From positions 1 through 64,000 of IMG/VR virus record IMGVR_UViG_3300002138_000147: a stretch of 64,000 nt of DNA; one strand, 5' to 3'. Both the position numbers and the translations under genes were made by a program. Below, in pieces: positions 16,588 to 24,214 of the stretch; position 1 is the first letter of the stretch, and each line of letters opens with the position of its first letter. The stretch is from a virus. The notes under the pieces were generated by a model that did no database searches, had not been told where the DNA came from, and worked only from the letters and a program-made list of their open reading frames with translations.

Positions 16588-17226
16588 ATGGAAACATTAC
16601 CAACAAATTTTATTAGTCGTTCTAATTATCAACCTGATGAATTTATTGATGGAGCATATTACAATAAAGTGATTCAAAAAGTTATTTTAACTTCAAAAGA
16701 TAAAATTATAGAATTTACATCAGATGAATTCAATTTTGATTTATTTATTGGTGTTGCGAAATTAAAAAGTGATGAACAAAGTAAAACATATAGACTTGAT
16801 AAATATTTATACATTTATTCAAAAGATGGAGTATCACTTTTAAATAAAGTTTATGAAGAAAAAGAAAATAAAACAATGTTTTATACTTTTGAAAGTGTAT
16901 GTATTGTAATTGATGATATTGAATATACATTTGAAACACCTATAGTTGATGAATCTTATAAATCATTTCAAACAATTAATGATCCAGAAAATTTTAAATG
17001 TTTCAATATAAAATCATTTATTAATGACGTGTATGAACCAGAAGAAACAACATCTGAATGGGTTCAAGGATTTGCGTGTGCTGTTGTAATCATGCTGAAG
17101 ATGGAAGGTACAGATACAACACCTATTAGAGAATTATTTTCAGCTGGTATCGGTTCAATGAAAGTAGCAATTGAAAGCGGTGTTAATCAATATGATCTTG
17201 ACGTTTTACAATTATACTTTAATTGA
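16588..17226 (+). CDS. Hypothetical protein (212 aa)
   Basis: Very AT-rich coding sequence (Lys, Asn, Ile and Tyr rich). It contains a C-terminal helical block with VQGFACAVVIMLKMEGTD, which may be buried. Unrecognised. The stop overlaps the next ATG by one base. Confidence 0.8.
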   Translation: METLPTNFISRSNYQPDEFIDGAYYNKVIQKVILTSKDKIIEFTSDEFNFDLFIGVAKLKSDEQSKTYRLDKYLYIYSKDGVSLLNKVYEEKENKTMFYTFESVCIVIDDIEYTFETPIVDESYKSFQTINDPENFKCFNIKSFINDVYEPEETTSEWVQGFACAVVIMLKMEGTDTTPIRELFSAGIGSMKVAIESGVNQYDLDVLQLYFN

Positions 17227-17711
17227 TGATACATTTTCCAACACTTCTCTATGAAGTAAACCAAGAGTTAGAACTTATTGGTGATATGATTGTTGGTGAT
17301 GCACCAATTTATTCAAAAGGAACAAAATGTGTAGTTGAAGAAATTTATGGTTACGGATACGATCTTCGTTTTCCTGATGGTAACCTACTTAGATTAATGA
17401 ATAGTGAATTACCACTATACTTAACTAAGACTACAAAGATGTTACCAGTCAAACAACGGATTGTTAAATTTATATATTTCATAAAAAAGAAATTCCTTAC
17501 CACATTTCATATAAATCCGGAGACAACAATCAAGTTAGATGTTATCTGGGAAGGAAAAGTCTTTGCAGCAATTGGAACAACTTTTTATTACAAAATAAAT
17601 AGTTATAAGGGAAATACATATTACGCATTATATGATCCTTTTACTCACGAAAAGATGATTAGTATGAATCAGTTGGAATTTAATAAATATTGCACTACTG
17701 GAATTTATTAA
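17226..17711 (+). CDS. Hypothetical protein with SH3-like segments (161 aa)
   Basis: The start is ATG 17226, overlapping the upstream TGA. Short beta-strand blocks such as KCVVEEIYGYGYDLRFPDG resemble small beta-barrel folds. No family assigned. Confidence 0.75.
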   Translation: MIHFPTLLYEVNQELELIGDMIVGDAPIYSKGTKCVVEEIYGYGYDLRFPDGNLLRLMNSELPLYLTKTTKMLPVKQRIVKFIYFIKKKFLTTFHINPETTIKLDVIWEGKVFAAIGTTFYYKINSYKGNTYYALYDPFTHEKMISMNQLEFNKYCTTGIY

Positions 17712-17716
17712 ATTAA

Positions 17717-18493
17717 ATGAGCATGGTTGGAAATAAGATTATATTTTTAGATATCGATGGAGTACTCAATGTTGAGAAGTTCATTTGTGCATTTGTAGAA
17801 TTTTGTAAAGATTCTGAGATCTCTTATCAAGAGATGTATCGTGATAAGTTCGGACACAAATTCTGTCCAGTTTCTGTCCGATTCTTAGAGTACATCATTG
17901 AGCAGACTGGAGCCAAAATTGTCATCTCATCAACATGGCGTATGAATGGTCTTGATGAAATGAAAAAAATGTGGAAGGAACGTCAACTTCCAGGTGAGGT
18001 TATTGACGTTACTCCAATCCTTCATCGCTTGCCTATCTATAAGAAAATAGAACATCTTTCATGGGAAGAAAAGTACGAACGTGGTCGTGAGATTCATGCA
18101 TGGCTTGAAGCACATCCAGAGGTTACAGATTACGTAATTATTGACGATGATAACGATATGCTCAAAACACAACAGTCACACTTCGTCAAAACAGATCCGC
18201 AGACTGGTCTTGATCGAGCATTGGCAGAGAAAGCAATGTACATCTTATTACAGCATGATTACATGTCTCCAACTGATTTACAAAAATGGTTGATGGATGT
18301 GCATCATATTCGTGTATTTGTTACACAACGTTCTGGTGGTACATTTGGATATGATGTTTATACGCCGAATATTCCAGAATTATGTGCTGGTCAACCATGG
18401 ATTAAACAGATGACATTTACACATCAATTTTACAATTATAATGATGCATTAACTGCTGCAACTGAACATGGAATGAAATTTATTCAACAATAA
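17717..18493 (+). CDS. HAD-superfamily protein with extra C-terminal domain
   Basis: Motif I is IIFLDIDGVLNVEKF (nucleophile Asp near residue 12), followed by IVISSTWRMNG (motif II) and YVIIDDDNDML (motif IV). This is the arrangement of HAD domains found in SAK RNA-repair proteins. Residues about 185-258 form a separate unrecognised C-terminal segment (HHIRVFVTQRSGGTFGYDVY). Second HAD gene of the window, after 12066. A perfect 12-bp hairpin overlaps its stop. Confidence 0.75.
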   Translation: MSMVGNKIIFLDIDGVLNVEKFICAFVEFCKDSEISYQEMYRDKFGHKFCPVSVRFLEYIIEQTGAKIVISSTWRMNGLDEMKKMWKERQLPGEVIDVTPILHRLPIYKKIEHLSWEEKYERGREIHAWLEAHPEVTDYVIIDDDNDMLKTQQSHFVKTDPQTGLDRALAEKAMYILLQHDYMSPTDLQKWLMDVHHIRVFVTQRSGGTFGYDVYTPNIPELCAGQPWIKQMTFTHQFYNYNDALTAATEHGMKFIQQ

Positions 18494-18500
18494 ATTTCAT
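18473..18500 (+). terminator. Perfect 12-bp hairpin at gene end
   Basis: ATGAAATTTATT (18473-18484) pairs with AATAAATTTCAT (18489-18500) around CAAC and spans the stop codon. The T tract after it is short (TTGTTT), so it may be a terminator or an mRNA 3'-end stabiliser. Confidence 0.5.
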
Positions 18501-18518
18501 TGTTTAAAAAATAATACC

Positions 18519-18526
18519 TATTTTTG
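18519..18526 (+). promoter_or_regulatory. TATTTTTG -7 box for lipoprotein gene
   Basis: Matches TAnnTTTG and lies 28 nt upstream of the ATG at 18555, directly after the hairpin at 18473-18500. It would give the SGNH lipoprotein its own transcript. Confidence 0.55.
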
Positions 18527-18554
18527 CAGTATATAAATTTTTAAAAACAAACAA

Positions 18555-19268
18555 ATGAAACACATTACAGTAATTATTTTTGTTATCATGTCTTTATTTT
18601 CATGTCAAAAACAAAATATTCAACCAATTAAACACGATCTACCTTACAAAAGTACAGAAGCAAATCTTAAAATTGTTATGCTTGGTGATAGTGAAACAAG
18701 ACGTATTAATCATTATTGGGGTCCTGATACAAACTGGAACACTTTAATGGGATTAGATTCGATTGTTAATTATGGATTTGATGCAATTGGAACTCAACAT
18801 CTTTTGCAATGGAATTTATTAGATGAAGCGTTAAATATGAATCCAGATCTTTTATGTATTGAAATTGGTATGTATGATGCTCATCAAAATATACCATTAT
18901 CAACAACATGCGCTAATTATCGTACTATTATTGATTCAGTACAAGCTAGAGGAATTAATTTATTAATGCAGTCTGTTATTCCCAGTACTAATTGGTATGA
19001 TGCTACATATGGTGGATTTCCCGTCAACGGTGTATTAGCTTTAAGATCTCGAATAATGAACGATAGTCTTAAAGCTATTTGTATTCAAAAACAAGTACCA
19101 TTTTTAGATATTCGCCCAGGAATTGTTACAGATGCTATTGATAAAAAAGGAACTACATATCAGCGTAATGATAAATCAATGGATGGAATCCATATAAATT
19201 ATGCAGGTTATGTAATATGGAAAAATCATTTAACACAATGGTTAATTTTAAATGATTATTTACTATAA
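18555..19268 (+). CDS. SGNH/GDSL hydrolase-like lipoprotein
   Basis: Residues 1-17 form a lipoprotein signal: a basic start, a hydrophobic core, and the lipobox LFSC with Cys17, followed by QKQ. The mature part fits the SGNH fold: block I VMLGDSETRR with the Ser, block III IEIGMYDAHQ, and block V DGIHINYAG containing the Asp-x-x-His pair. In block III the usual GxND is altered. It would act at the host envelope, for example as an esterase/de-O-acetylase or in surface exclusion. Such an envelope lipoprotein is unusual in a lytic-type phage. Confidence 0.75.
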   Translation: MKHITVIIFVIMSLFSCQKQNIQPIKHDLPYKSTEANLKIVMLGDSETRRINHYWGPDTNWNTLMGLDSIVNYGFDAIGTQHLLQWNLLDEALNMNPDLLCIEIGMYDAHQNIPLSTTCANYRTIIDSVQARGINLLMQSVIPSTNWYDATYGGFPVNGVLALRSRIMNDSLKAICIQKQVPFLDIRPGIVTDAIDKKGTTYQRNDKSMDGIHINYAGYVIWKNHLTQWLILNDYLL

Positions 19269-19335
19269 ATAATTTTTATAAATTAAATCTTAAATGTATT
19301 ATTGCATTCTATTAAGATAATCAAAAAAAAAATAC

Positions 19336-19782
19336 ATGAGCATGACTATTAGTAAGGCACTTAAAGAAAAAAACAGATTAATCAAATTGATGGACACGTT
19401 GTTCGCGCGTTTTCAATCACAAAACTCTGTTGAAAGCGGTGCAGTAGTTTACTACGATGCAGAAGAAACGTACCAGTTATGGTTAGCAGCAAAAGATGAG
19501 CTTATCAATTTGAAAGCAAAGATCCATGCAGCAAATGTACCGGTATATGACAAGATCTTCAGAATGTCTGAGATCAAGGACACAATTGCAAAATTGAAAA
19601 AAGTTCCAGTATTGGAAGGTAAACACAGAAAAAGCGAAGGTTATGGAAGTGTTACTGTTGAAGTCATGTACATAACAAGCATGAATAAATTAAAACAAGA
19701 CGAGCGTTTGAAAAATTTTGAGAACGAATTGGAGTCAATCCAAGAAGCTCTTGACCAACATAATGCTACAACTACAATTTAA
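19336..19782 (+). CDS. Coiled-coil protein, weakly DIP1984-like (148 aa)
   Basis: Mostly helical and charged, with heptad-like Leu/Ile spacing at both ends. The N-terminal ALKEKNRLIKLMDTL and the segment LINLKAKIHAAN recall DIP1984-family (septicolysin-related) proteins of unknown function, but the match by eye is weak. The gene is more GC-rich than its neighbours. A structured non-coding region begins 2 nt after its stop. Confidence 0.65.
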   Translation: MSMTISKALKEKNRLIKLMDTLFARFQSQNSVESGAVVYYDAEETYQLWLAAKDELINLKAKIHAANVPVYDKIFRMSEIKDTIAKLKKVPVLEGKHRKSEGYGSVTVEVMYITSMNKLKQDERLKNFENELESIQEALDQHNATTTI

Positions 19783-19784
19783 TT

Positions 19785-19985
19785 AAATCGGGACCTCAAG
19801 CGGAGTACCATTAATCAAACATATTTTACTAACTCTATGGTTAGATGGAGGCAGCAGTATAGACTGATATTGACAAAGAAATCAATACTCAAGACACACG
19901 ACTTCAAAATTCGCCTCAGTTAAAATACTCAAAATTCATTGACCAATATATTTGAATTCTGAGAAACGTTTGAACCCGATTTTTT
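19785..19985 (+). ncRNA. Candidate structured RNA 1 (about 200 nt)
   Basis: No gene occupies 19783-20225. AAATCGGG (19785-19792) pairs perfectly with CCCGATTT (19975-19982), closing a 200-nt domain that ends in a T run, like a terminator. Inside are hairpins CTAAC/GTTAG around 19829-19844, TATTGA/TCAATA around 19868-19887, and a nested arm CTCAG...AATTCA/TGAATT...CTGAG around 19914-19964. No tRNA, tmRNA, RNase P or 6S signature is recognised. This is a candidate regulatory RNA or long 3' UTR. Confidence 0.5.
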
Positions 19986-19989
19986 CTTC

Positions 19990-20044
19990 AAAACTAAAAT
20001 AAAAACCTGGTTGTTGCGGGCTGCTTAGTTTTAATTTTTTTTTT
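19990..20044 (+). terminator. Long-loop hairpin with ten-T tail
   Basis: AAAACTAA (19990-19997) pairs with TTAGTTTT (20025-20032), enclosing 27 nt that are unusually G-rich for this genome (CCTGGTTGTTGCGGGCTGC), and is followed by AA and ten Ts. It may be a terminator whose loop is displayed for pairing, or a small RNA in itself. Confidence 0.55.
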
Positions 20045-20178
20045 CCATCCATTACGATCGATAACTACAACAAATTGATAATGGTGCTTAAGGAATGTAA
20101 CCACGAGTTTACGTGATAAACCTACTTTTTAGCAGAAATAGAGACATCTTAGTAATTTATTTACTAAGATGTTTTTTT
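20045..20178 (+). ncRNA. Candidate structured RNA 2 with own terminator
   Basis: Three hairpins in a row: CCATT plus ATCGAT (about 20049-20062) with ATTGAT plus AATGG (about 20074-20084); CACG/CGTG around AGTTTA (about 20102-20115); and the terminator stem 20144-20172 with a T run. No reading frame of note. The first ORF after it starts only past the promoter at 20196. Confidence 0.45.
20144..20178 (+). terminator. Strong terminator before 20226 operon
   Basis: ACATCTTAGTAA (20144-20155) and TTACTAAGATGT (20161-20172) form a 12-bp perfect stem with a 5-nt loop and seven Ts. A promoter follows 18 nt later. Confidence 0.9.
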
Positions 20179-20195
20179 ATATCAAAACTTTTACT

Positions 20196-20220
20196 TATAT
20201 TCGTATCGTTCAATTAATAA
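20196..20220 (+). promoter_or_regulatory. Promoter-leader cassette for 20226 operon
   Basis: TATATTCG (20196-20203) is followed by TATCG and the conserved leader TTCAATTAATAA (20209-20220), 5 nt before the ATG at 20226. This rules out the in-frame ATG at 20169, which lies in the terminator. Confidence 0.8.
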
Positions 20221-20225
20221 ATGAT

Positions 20226-20957
20226 ATGGAATTATTACTTACAAATAGCGATTTAACATTTCAAGCATCTCGTCAATATAAATCAGTTACAGATGTTATG
20301 ATTACGCATTATGCTGGTGATAGAAATCTAATCATGCAAGCAGCATATATTCGCTTTGTTGATGAGAAGACTCGTGCTTGTAAAGTATTGAAAAATCGTT
20401 ATGGTTCTCGTGAAATGTGGATGAATGAAACATTATCACAATCTAATTGGGCATTGAATATAGAAGATTATCGTGATCATCCAATGTTTGATGAAATTAT
20501 CAAAATGTTAGATGTACAATACAATCAAACATTAGTAAATCCATTTCATAAACGTTTTCTTCTTATGTACAATGGATTTACGTCTATTGCAACAGCTCTT
20601 CCTGATGATACAGAAGTTATCACATTGAAAGAGTGGTGTGAACGTAATGGAATGAAATACAAAATTCCAATAATGTTCTTACAAACTATTCAACACATGT
20701 CAGCATATGTATTACTTGGAAAGTTTACATTTGGAACACTTGTTGAACATATGAATAAGTTGTTGGGTACTACAATTTCATCATGTATTGAAGACAACAC
20801 CATTTCAGTTAAATGGTTTTGGTTCTTTTCACGTAAGGAAACTAAACGTGAAACAACAGAACGTATTGCTAGATATGGTGATGTTTTAGCAATACGTTTA
20901 TTGGATCTTAAGTATGTTGAGATTGAAGCAAAAGAATATTTCAATAAAATAAAATAA
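20226..20957 (+). CDS. Hypothetical protein (243 aa)
   Basis: Start fixed at 20226 by the upstream promoter-leader. Largely helical soluble protein with a basic C-terminal half (FFSRKETKRETTERIARYG). No recognised domain. Confidence 0.85.
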   Translation: MELLLTNSDLTFQASRQYKSVTDVMITHYAGDRNLIMQAAYIRFVDEKTRACKVLKNRYGSREMWMNETLSQSNWALNIEDYRDHPMFDEIIKMLDVQYNQTLVNPFHKRFLLMYNGFTSIATALPDDTEVITLKEWCERNGMKYKIPIMFLQTIQHMSAYVLLGKFTFGTLVEHMNKLLGTTISSCIEDNTISVKWFWFFSRKETKRETTERIARYGDVLAIRLLDLKYVEIEAKEYFNKIK

Positions 20958-20963
20958 AATAAT

Positions 20964-21209
20964 ATGGAAATTCCAGTTTTAGAATACTTAGACAGCGTTT
21001 TGACAATTGTACCAACAAGTGCAGGAGCAGAAGTCATTCCACTTGAAGCAGATCCTGAGATCTGTTATCAGATAGTTGTTGGCGGTACGATGCAGGTTGT
21101 TCGATCACAATTTCCAACGGTTTCCGTTCGTTATGCTGAGACATTGGTTAAATTGTGGGTGAAGGAAAAGAAAAAAGTATTGAATATCAAATGTCAAGTT
21201 GCAATTTGA
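20964..21209 (+). CDS. Hypothetical small protein (81 aa)
   Basis: Follows by 6 nt and is probably co-transcribed with the previous gene. Beta-rich first half and basic C-terminal part. Its stop codon overlaps the -33 TTG of the next promoter. Family unknown. Confidence 0.7.
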   Translation: MEIPVLEYLDSVLTIVPTSAGAEVIPLEADPEICYQIVVGGTMQVVRSQFPTVSVRYAETLVKLWVKEKKKVLNIKCQVAI

Positions 21210-21248
21210 ATCAATATTTTACCTATATTTGTAATGTTCAATTAATAA
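21206..21248 (+). promoter_or_regulatory. Full TTG-N15-TATATTTG promoter with leader
   Basis: TTG (21206-21208), 15 nt, TATATTTG (21224-21231), then TTCAATTAATAA (21237-21248), 9 nt before ATG 21258. This is one of the most complete copies of the recurring cassette; no strong terminator precedes it. Confidence 0.85.
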
Positions 21249-21257
21249 ATAAAAGAC

Positions 21258-21644
21258 ATGAGTTACATCTTATACGAATACACGCCAGAATGTAGTGAGC
21301 TTGGTGATCCTTGCAAACAAGTTGCAATATCTAAAGTACGTAAAGTATTGGTAGATTACTGTAAAGAAAAATATGGTAAAGAAATCATTGAATCAAAAAT
21401 GGATGTTAATGGTTATGATCCGTATTATATGATTTCTGAGAGTACACTGGAGATCATCACACGTAGTGATTTAAAACCCCCCATGCCAAAAGAACCAGAA
21501 AAATGTGCATTCATGAAATCAGTATTAGCGAATGCTCATGGTGATGAAACTGTTTATGTATTTGATGAGAAAGCTTATAAAGCAGCTATGACAAATTTTT
21601 TGCATGATTTTTCAAATATTGAATATATTTTCGGAAAAAAATAA
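21258..21644 (+). CDS. Hypothetical protein (128 aa)
   Basis: First gene after the promoter-leader. Has Cys11 and Cys19 near the N terminus and a Pro-rich linker (KPPMPKEPEK, about residues 73-82). No recognised family. TAATG overlap with the next gene. Confidence 0.8.
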   Translation: MSYILYEYTPECSELGDPCKQVAISKVRKVLVDYCKEKYGKEIIESKMDVNGYDPYYMISESTLEIITRSDLKPPMPKEPEKCAFMKSVLANAHGDETVYVFDEKAYKAAMTNFLHDFSNIEYIFGKK

Positions 21645-21826
21645 TGGAAACAGTAATGATTATTTGTAAAGTGCTTGCATGGATTTACATCGTATTAATT
21701 TTTATTCAATTTTTACGTGGACTTCATTATGCAATGTTGCAACCAACTGTGAAAAGTTACAAGTTTAGTGTTAAAGGCATTCCAGCTATTTTGTTAATAG
21801 TTGCGATCATAACACTCTTTTTATAA
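21644..21826 (+). CDS. Small two-TM membrane protein (60 aa)
   Basis: Two hydrophobic segments (residues about 4-24 and 44-60) with a short basic loop suggest a membrane hairpin. It is coupled by TAATG to the genes on both sides, the next being the caspase-like candidate. Confidence 0.7.
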   Translation: METVMIICKVLAWIYIVLIFIQFLRGLHYAMLQPTVKSYKFSVKGIPAILLIVAIITLFL

Positions 21827-22341
21827 TGAAAACATTAGTAATACATCCAGCTGATCCAACAACAGACATGTTGAAAGTGATTTACAAAGATCGTGATTGG
21901 ACAGTTATAAACACAGCGTTTTCTAAACGTGCATTAACTAATGCTATCAAAGACCACGACCGTATCATAATGATGGGTCACGGTTATGAACAAGGTATGT
22001 TTGCCCCGAAACATGGTGTAATCATTGGTTCTAAACATGTCTACTTACTTCGTGAGAAAATATGTGTTGGAATATGGTGTAACGCTGATGTGTTCTTTAA
22101 TAAGTATAATTTAAAGGGATTCTATACTGGTATGATTATATCAGAAATAGATGAGGCGTATCATTATGGTGTTCGGTATAATTCGGGTGAAATTAGTCAG
22201 TCTAACACACTCTTTGCTTCAACTATAGGCAAATACATTAATGATGATAATATTGTTGATTTGGTGCGTTCTGAATACGTTTCAGATACAAATAACATCA
22301 TCAAGTTCAATAGAGAAAATCTTTACGGAAATCTTTACTAA
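21826..22341 (+). CDS. Caspase/CHAT-like fold candidate (171 aa)
   Basis: The pattern is hydrophobic block plus His-Gly (RIIMMGHG, His52) and, 33 residues later, hydrophobic block plus Cys (ICVGIWCNAD, Cys85). This is the dyad layout of clan CD cysteine peptidases (caspases, gingipains, CHAT). The predicted strand order (LVIHPAD, WTVIN, RIIMMGHG, ICVGIWC) also suits that Rossmann-like core. No other domain is present. It may be a protease, an inactive decoy or a false pattern. Translationally coupled to a small membrane protein. Confidence 0.5.
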   Translation: MKTLVIHPADPTTDMLKVIYKDRDWTVINTAFSKRALTNAIKDHDRIIMMGHGYEQGMFAPKHGVIIGSKHVYLLREKICVGIWCNADVFFNKYNLKGFYTGMIISEIDEAYHYGVRYNSGEISQSNTLFASTIGKYINDDNIVDLVRSEYVSDTNNIIKFNRENLYGNLY

Positions 22342-22354
22342 AAACATATACAAC

Positions 22355-22564
22355 ATGGGAATTATCAAAGGCGAAAACGCACAAACAACAGTAGAGTACA
22401 AAATTACTCTTGATCAGATGAAAGAAATCATTGCAAAAGATCTTGGTGTACCAGTGGAACAAATCCGGGTAGATTACAAGCTTCAAGATACCAGTGATGA
22501 TCGTTTTGGAATGTCTCCATCTTACAATGTAACAGGTGTTAATGTAACACATACAAAAAAATAA
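22355..22564 (+). CDS. Hypothetical small protein (69 aa)
   Basis: Start chosen at ATG 22355 (MGIIKGENAQ) after the upstream stop; the in-frame ATG at 22241 lies within the caspase-like gene. Compact alpha/beta protein, family unknown. Confidence 0.7.
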   Translation: MGIIKGENAQTTVEYKITLDQMKEIIAKDLGVPVEQIRVDYKLQDTSDDRFGMSPSYNVTGVNVTHTKK

Positions 22565-22569
22565 ACAAT

Positions 22570-22812
22570 ATGAAAAACACAATTATTGGAGCCTTTATAG
22601 GAATAGTATTATTTGTATGTCTTGCAGCAAAGACACCAATTGTACAGGACATCATTCAAGTGAAACCTGCTAAACCCAAATCACAAGTAATTGTTTATTG
22701 TAATTTTAATGTTTCAAATAAAATTATAAAAAAATTTAAAGTAAAAGGTTATCATGTTGATCAAATCAGTGCAACAATTCATGGAAGTAATATTCTTTTT
22801 GTAAAGTACTAA
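22570..22812 (+). CDS. Small membrane-anchored or secreted protein (80 aa)
   Basis: An N-terminal hydrophobic segment (IIGAFIGIVLFVCLAA, residues 4-19) acts as a signal anchor or signal peptide, followed by a basic soluble domain of about 50 residues. Function unknown. Confidence 0.65.
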   Translation: MKNTIIGAFIGIVLFVCLAAKTPIVQDIIQVKPAKPKSQVIVYCNFNVSNKIIKKFKVKGYHVDQISATIHGSNILFVKY

Positions 22813-22821
22813 CCTCGTCTC

Positions 22822-23190
22822 ATGCATAATCATATTGAATCCAAACTTCGTTCTTTTTATCCATCAAAAGAACCACAAATGGTACTTGAAATGTATGAAC
22901 GAGCAATGGAAAAATCATTACTTGAATTATTTGCAAAATTTGATATTACTGCATTGGTGAAATCAGATCCAAAATCATTACCATATCAAAATGAAGTGGT
23001 TGTACGTTTATCTTATGAGAGTTACGTTCAAGGTATGTTTGAATACAAACGTTGTTATAAAACAATATTCAAAAAAATACTTAATGATAATGTTTGTAAA
23101 ATTCGTTTTTATATTCATATTGAAACTGATAATACTCCTGGATTTAATTTGGGTTGCATAGTTTATCATTTTAGATATTTCATACATTAA
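22822..23190 (+). CDS. Hypothetical protein (122 aa)
   Basis: Soluble, with a helical N-terminal half and aromatic beta-like C terminus. Likely the end of the operon that starts at 21258, since a new promoter follows. Confidence 0.75.
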   Translation: MHNHIESKLRSFYPSKEPQMVLEMYERAMEKSLLELFAKFDITALVKSDPKSLPYQNEVVVRLSYESYVQGMFEYKRCYKTIFKKILNDNVCKIRFYIHIETDNTPGFNLGCIVYHFRYFIH

Positions 23191-23201
23191 GAAAAATTTT
23201 G

Positions 23202-23209
23202 TATATTTG
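23202..23209 (+). promoter_or_regulatory. TATATTTG promoter, possibly leaderless
   Basis: Perfect TAnnTTTG 4 nt before the ATG at 23214, the same geometry as 12054, 41149 and 46870. Confidence 0.7.
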
Positions 23210-23213
23210 CTAC

Positions 23214-23309
23214 ATGAATAAAGCTAAAGAAGCATTAAGAAAACATATTTTAGAAAACAAAGAACAAACTATTGTTGTATTAAATTGTAATTTATGGGTT
23301 ATATTGTAG
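23214..23309 (+). CDS. Microprotein (31 aa)
   Basis: A 31-codon frame placed exactly behind a TATATTTG box and overlapping the next ATG by 16 nt. The N-terminal half is charged and helical (NKAKEALRKH), the C-terminal end hydrophobic (VVLNCNLWVIL). It could be a real microprotein or a leader peptide coupling translation of the zinc protein. Confidence 0.5.
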   Translation: MNKAKEALRKHILENKEQTIVVLNCNLWVIL

Positions 23310-23500
23310 AAACATTTTTGATTTGTGATGGTAATTTTGAAGGATGTGATGATAGTTTTGGTGTTGATAGTCGAGAACTAAACGGAACAAAGAAAGAATT
23401 AATTATACGAGCAATTAAAGATGGTTGGTATGTTAAAGGTAAAAAGCATTTTTGTCAATATTGTAAATCTAAATTAATTTTAAGTGAGATTAATTTTTAG
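23294..23500 (+). CDS. Zinc-ribbon small protein (68 aa)
   Basis: Cys11, Cys18 and a CQYC pair near residue 54 give a four-Cys zinc-binding pattern. It starts inside the preceding microprotein and ends at a terminator. Likely a nucleic-acid or protein-binding ribbon; exact role unknown. Confidence 0.7.
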   Translation: MGYIVETFLICDGNFEGCDDSFGVDSRELNGTKKELIIRAIKDGWYVKGKKHFCQYCKSKLILSEINF

Positions 23501-23528
23501 AAAAGTGATACATTGTATCACTTTTTTT
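23501..23528 (+). terminator. Terminator of the GTGATAC/GTATCAC type
   Basis: AAAAGTGATAC (23501-23511) pairs with GTATCACTTTT (23515-23525) around ATT, with a seven-T tract. Nearly identical to the hairpin at 26539. Its loop and 3' arm contain the TTG of the following promoter. Confidence 0.9.
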
Positions 23529-23555
23529 ATTATATTTGTATTGTTCAATTAATAA
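23513..23555 (+). promoter_or_regulatory. Full promoter-leader cassette overlapping a terminator
   Basis: TTG (23513-23515), 15 nt, TATATTTG (23531-23538), leader TTCAATTAATAA (23544-23555), 5 nt before ATG 23561. The in-frame ATG at 23513 is within the hairpin and is rejected as a start. Confidence 0.85.
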
Positions 23556-23560
23556 AAATA

Positions 23561-23920
23561 ATGAAAATTACACTCGAGCAGAATATCAAACGAATGCAAA
23601 ATTGTTTGCACGCTGTTAAGCAATTATCTGATCCACATTTTAATATTCAAATCAGACGAAAACAACGTAGAATGTTGCGCAAAACATTGAAAACAATTAA
23701 ACGTCTTCAAGTTGTTATTCAAAAACAACTTATGGAAAATGGACTTTATTATTTCAATACAAATACAGTAAATCGTGATTCATTACAACTTGCTATCAAA
23801 GTTAAAATTGATGTACTGGGTGAACACGTAATCCGAACAGAAATTCCAGTAGAAAAAATGTCATCAGGTAAACCGTTATCCATAAAATTTAAAGACGGTA
23901 AATATAGTGTTGAATCTTAA
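23561..23920 (+). CDS. Hypothetical basic protein (119 aa)
   Basis: Strongly basic helical N-terminal half (RRKQRRMLRKTLKTIKR, about residues 32-48) that could bind nucleic acid, and a beta-like C-terminal half. First gene after a promoter-leader cassette, so probably expressed early. Confidence 0.75.
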   Translation: MKITLEQNIKRMQNCLHAVKQLSDPHFNIQIRRKQRRMLRKTLKTIKRLQVVIQKQLMENGLYYFNTNTVNRDSLQLAIKVKIDVLGEHVIRTEIPVEKMSSGKPLSIKFKDGKYSVES

Positions 23921-23930
23921 AAAATAACAT

Positions 23931-24155
23931 ATGAAATATACATTATTCTTCGCATTATTTGTGACAGCAATCTCAGTTATCCGTCTTACTTATGTAGGAC
24001 TTATCAGCAAGTTAAAAACTACTGAATCAAAAATTGAAAAGGTATTGATTGGCTTTTCCTTCGGATTCAGCATCATGTTTGCGGTAATTACCTTGCTTGC
24101 TTATTTAGAATCACAAAATTTATTCTTTGGTACAACAAAATTATTTTTTGAATAA
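23931..24155 (+). CDS. Small two-TM membrane protein (74 aa)
   Basis: Two hydrophobic spans (residues about 3-24 and 41-62) linked by a short basic loop. Family unknown. Confidence 0.7.
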   Translation: MKYTLFFALFVTAISVIRLTYVGLISKLKTTESKIEKVLIGFSFGFSIMFAVITLLAYLESQNLFFGTTKLFFE

Positions 24156-24181
24156 GTGGTATAACGTATCAGTATTTTACT

Positions 24182-24206
24182 TATATTTGTATTGTTCAAT
24201 TAATAA
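24182..24206 (+). promoter_or_regulatory. Promoter-leader cassette for 24215 operon
   Basis: TATATTTG (24182-24189) then TATTG and TTCAATTAATAA (24195-24206), 8 nt before ATG 24215. Upstream GTATCAGTATTTTAC matches the spacer of other copies, and a degenerate hairpin TGGTA/TATCA lies before it. Confidence 0.85.
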
Positions 24207-24214
24207 TTAAAGTT

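Noticed and set aside
19785-19985. tmRNA or tRNA for the structured region
   Set aside because: The GTTTGAACCC stretch recalls a T-loop, but there is no CCA end, no tRNA-like acceptor/T-arm pair and no tag-peptide frame; 6S and RNase P signatures are also lacking.
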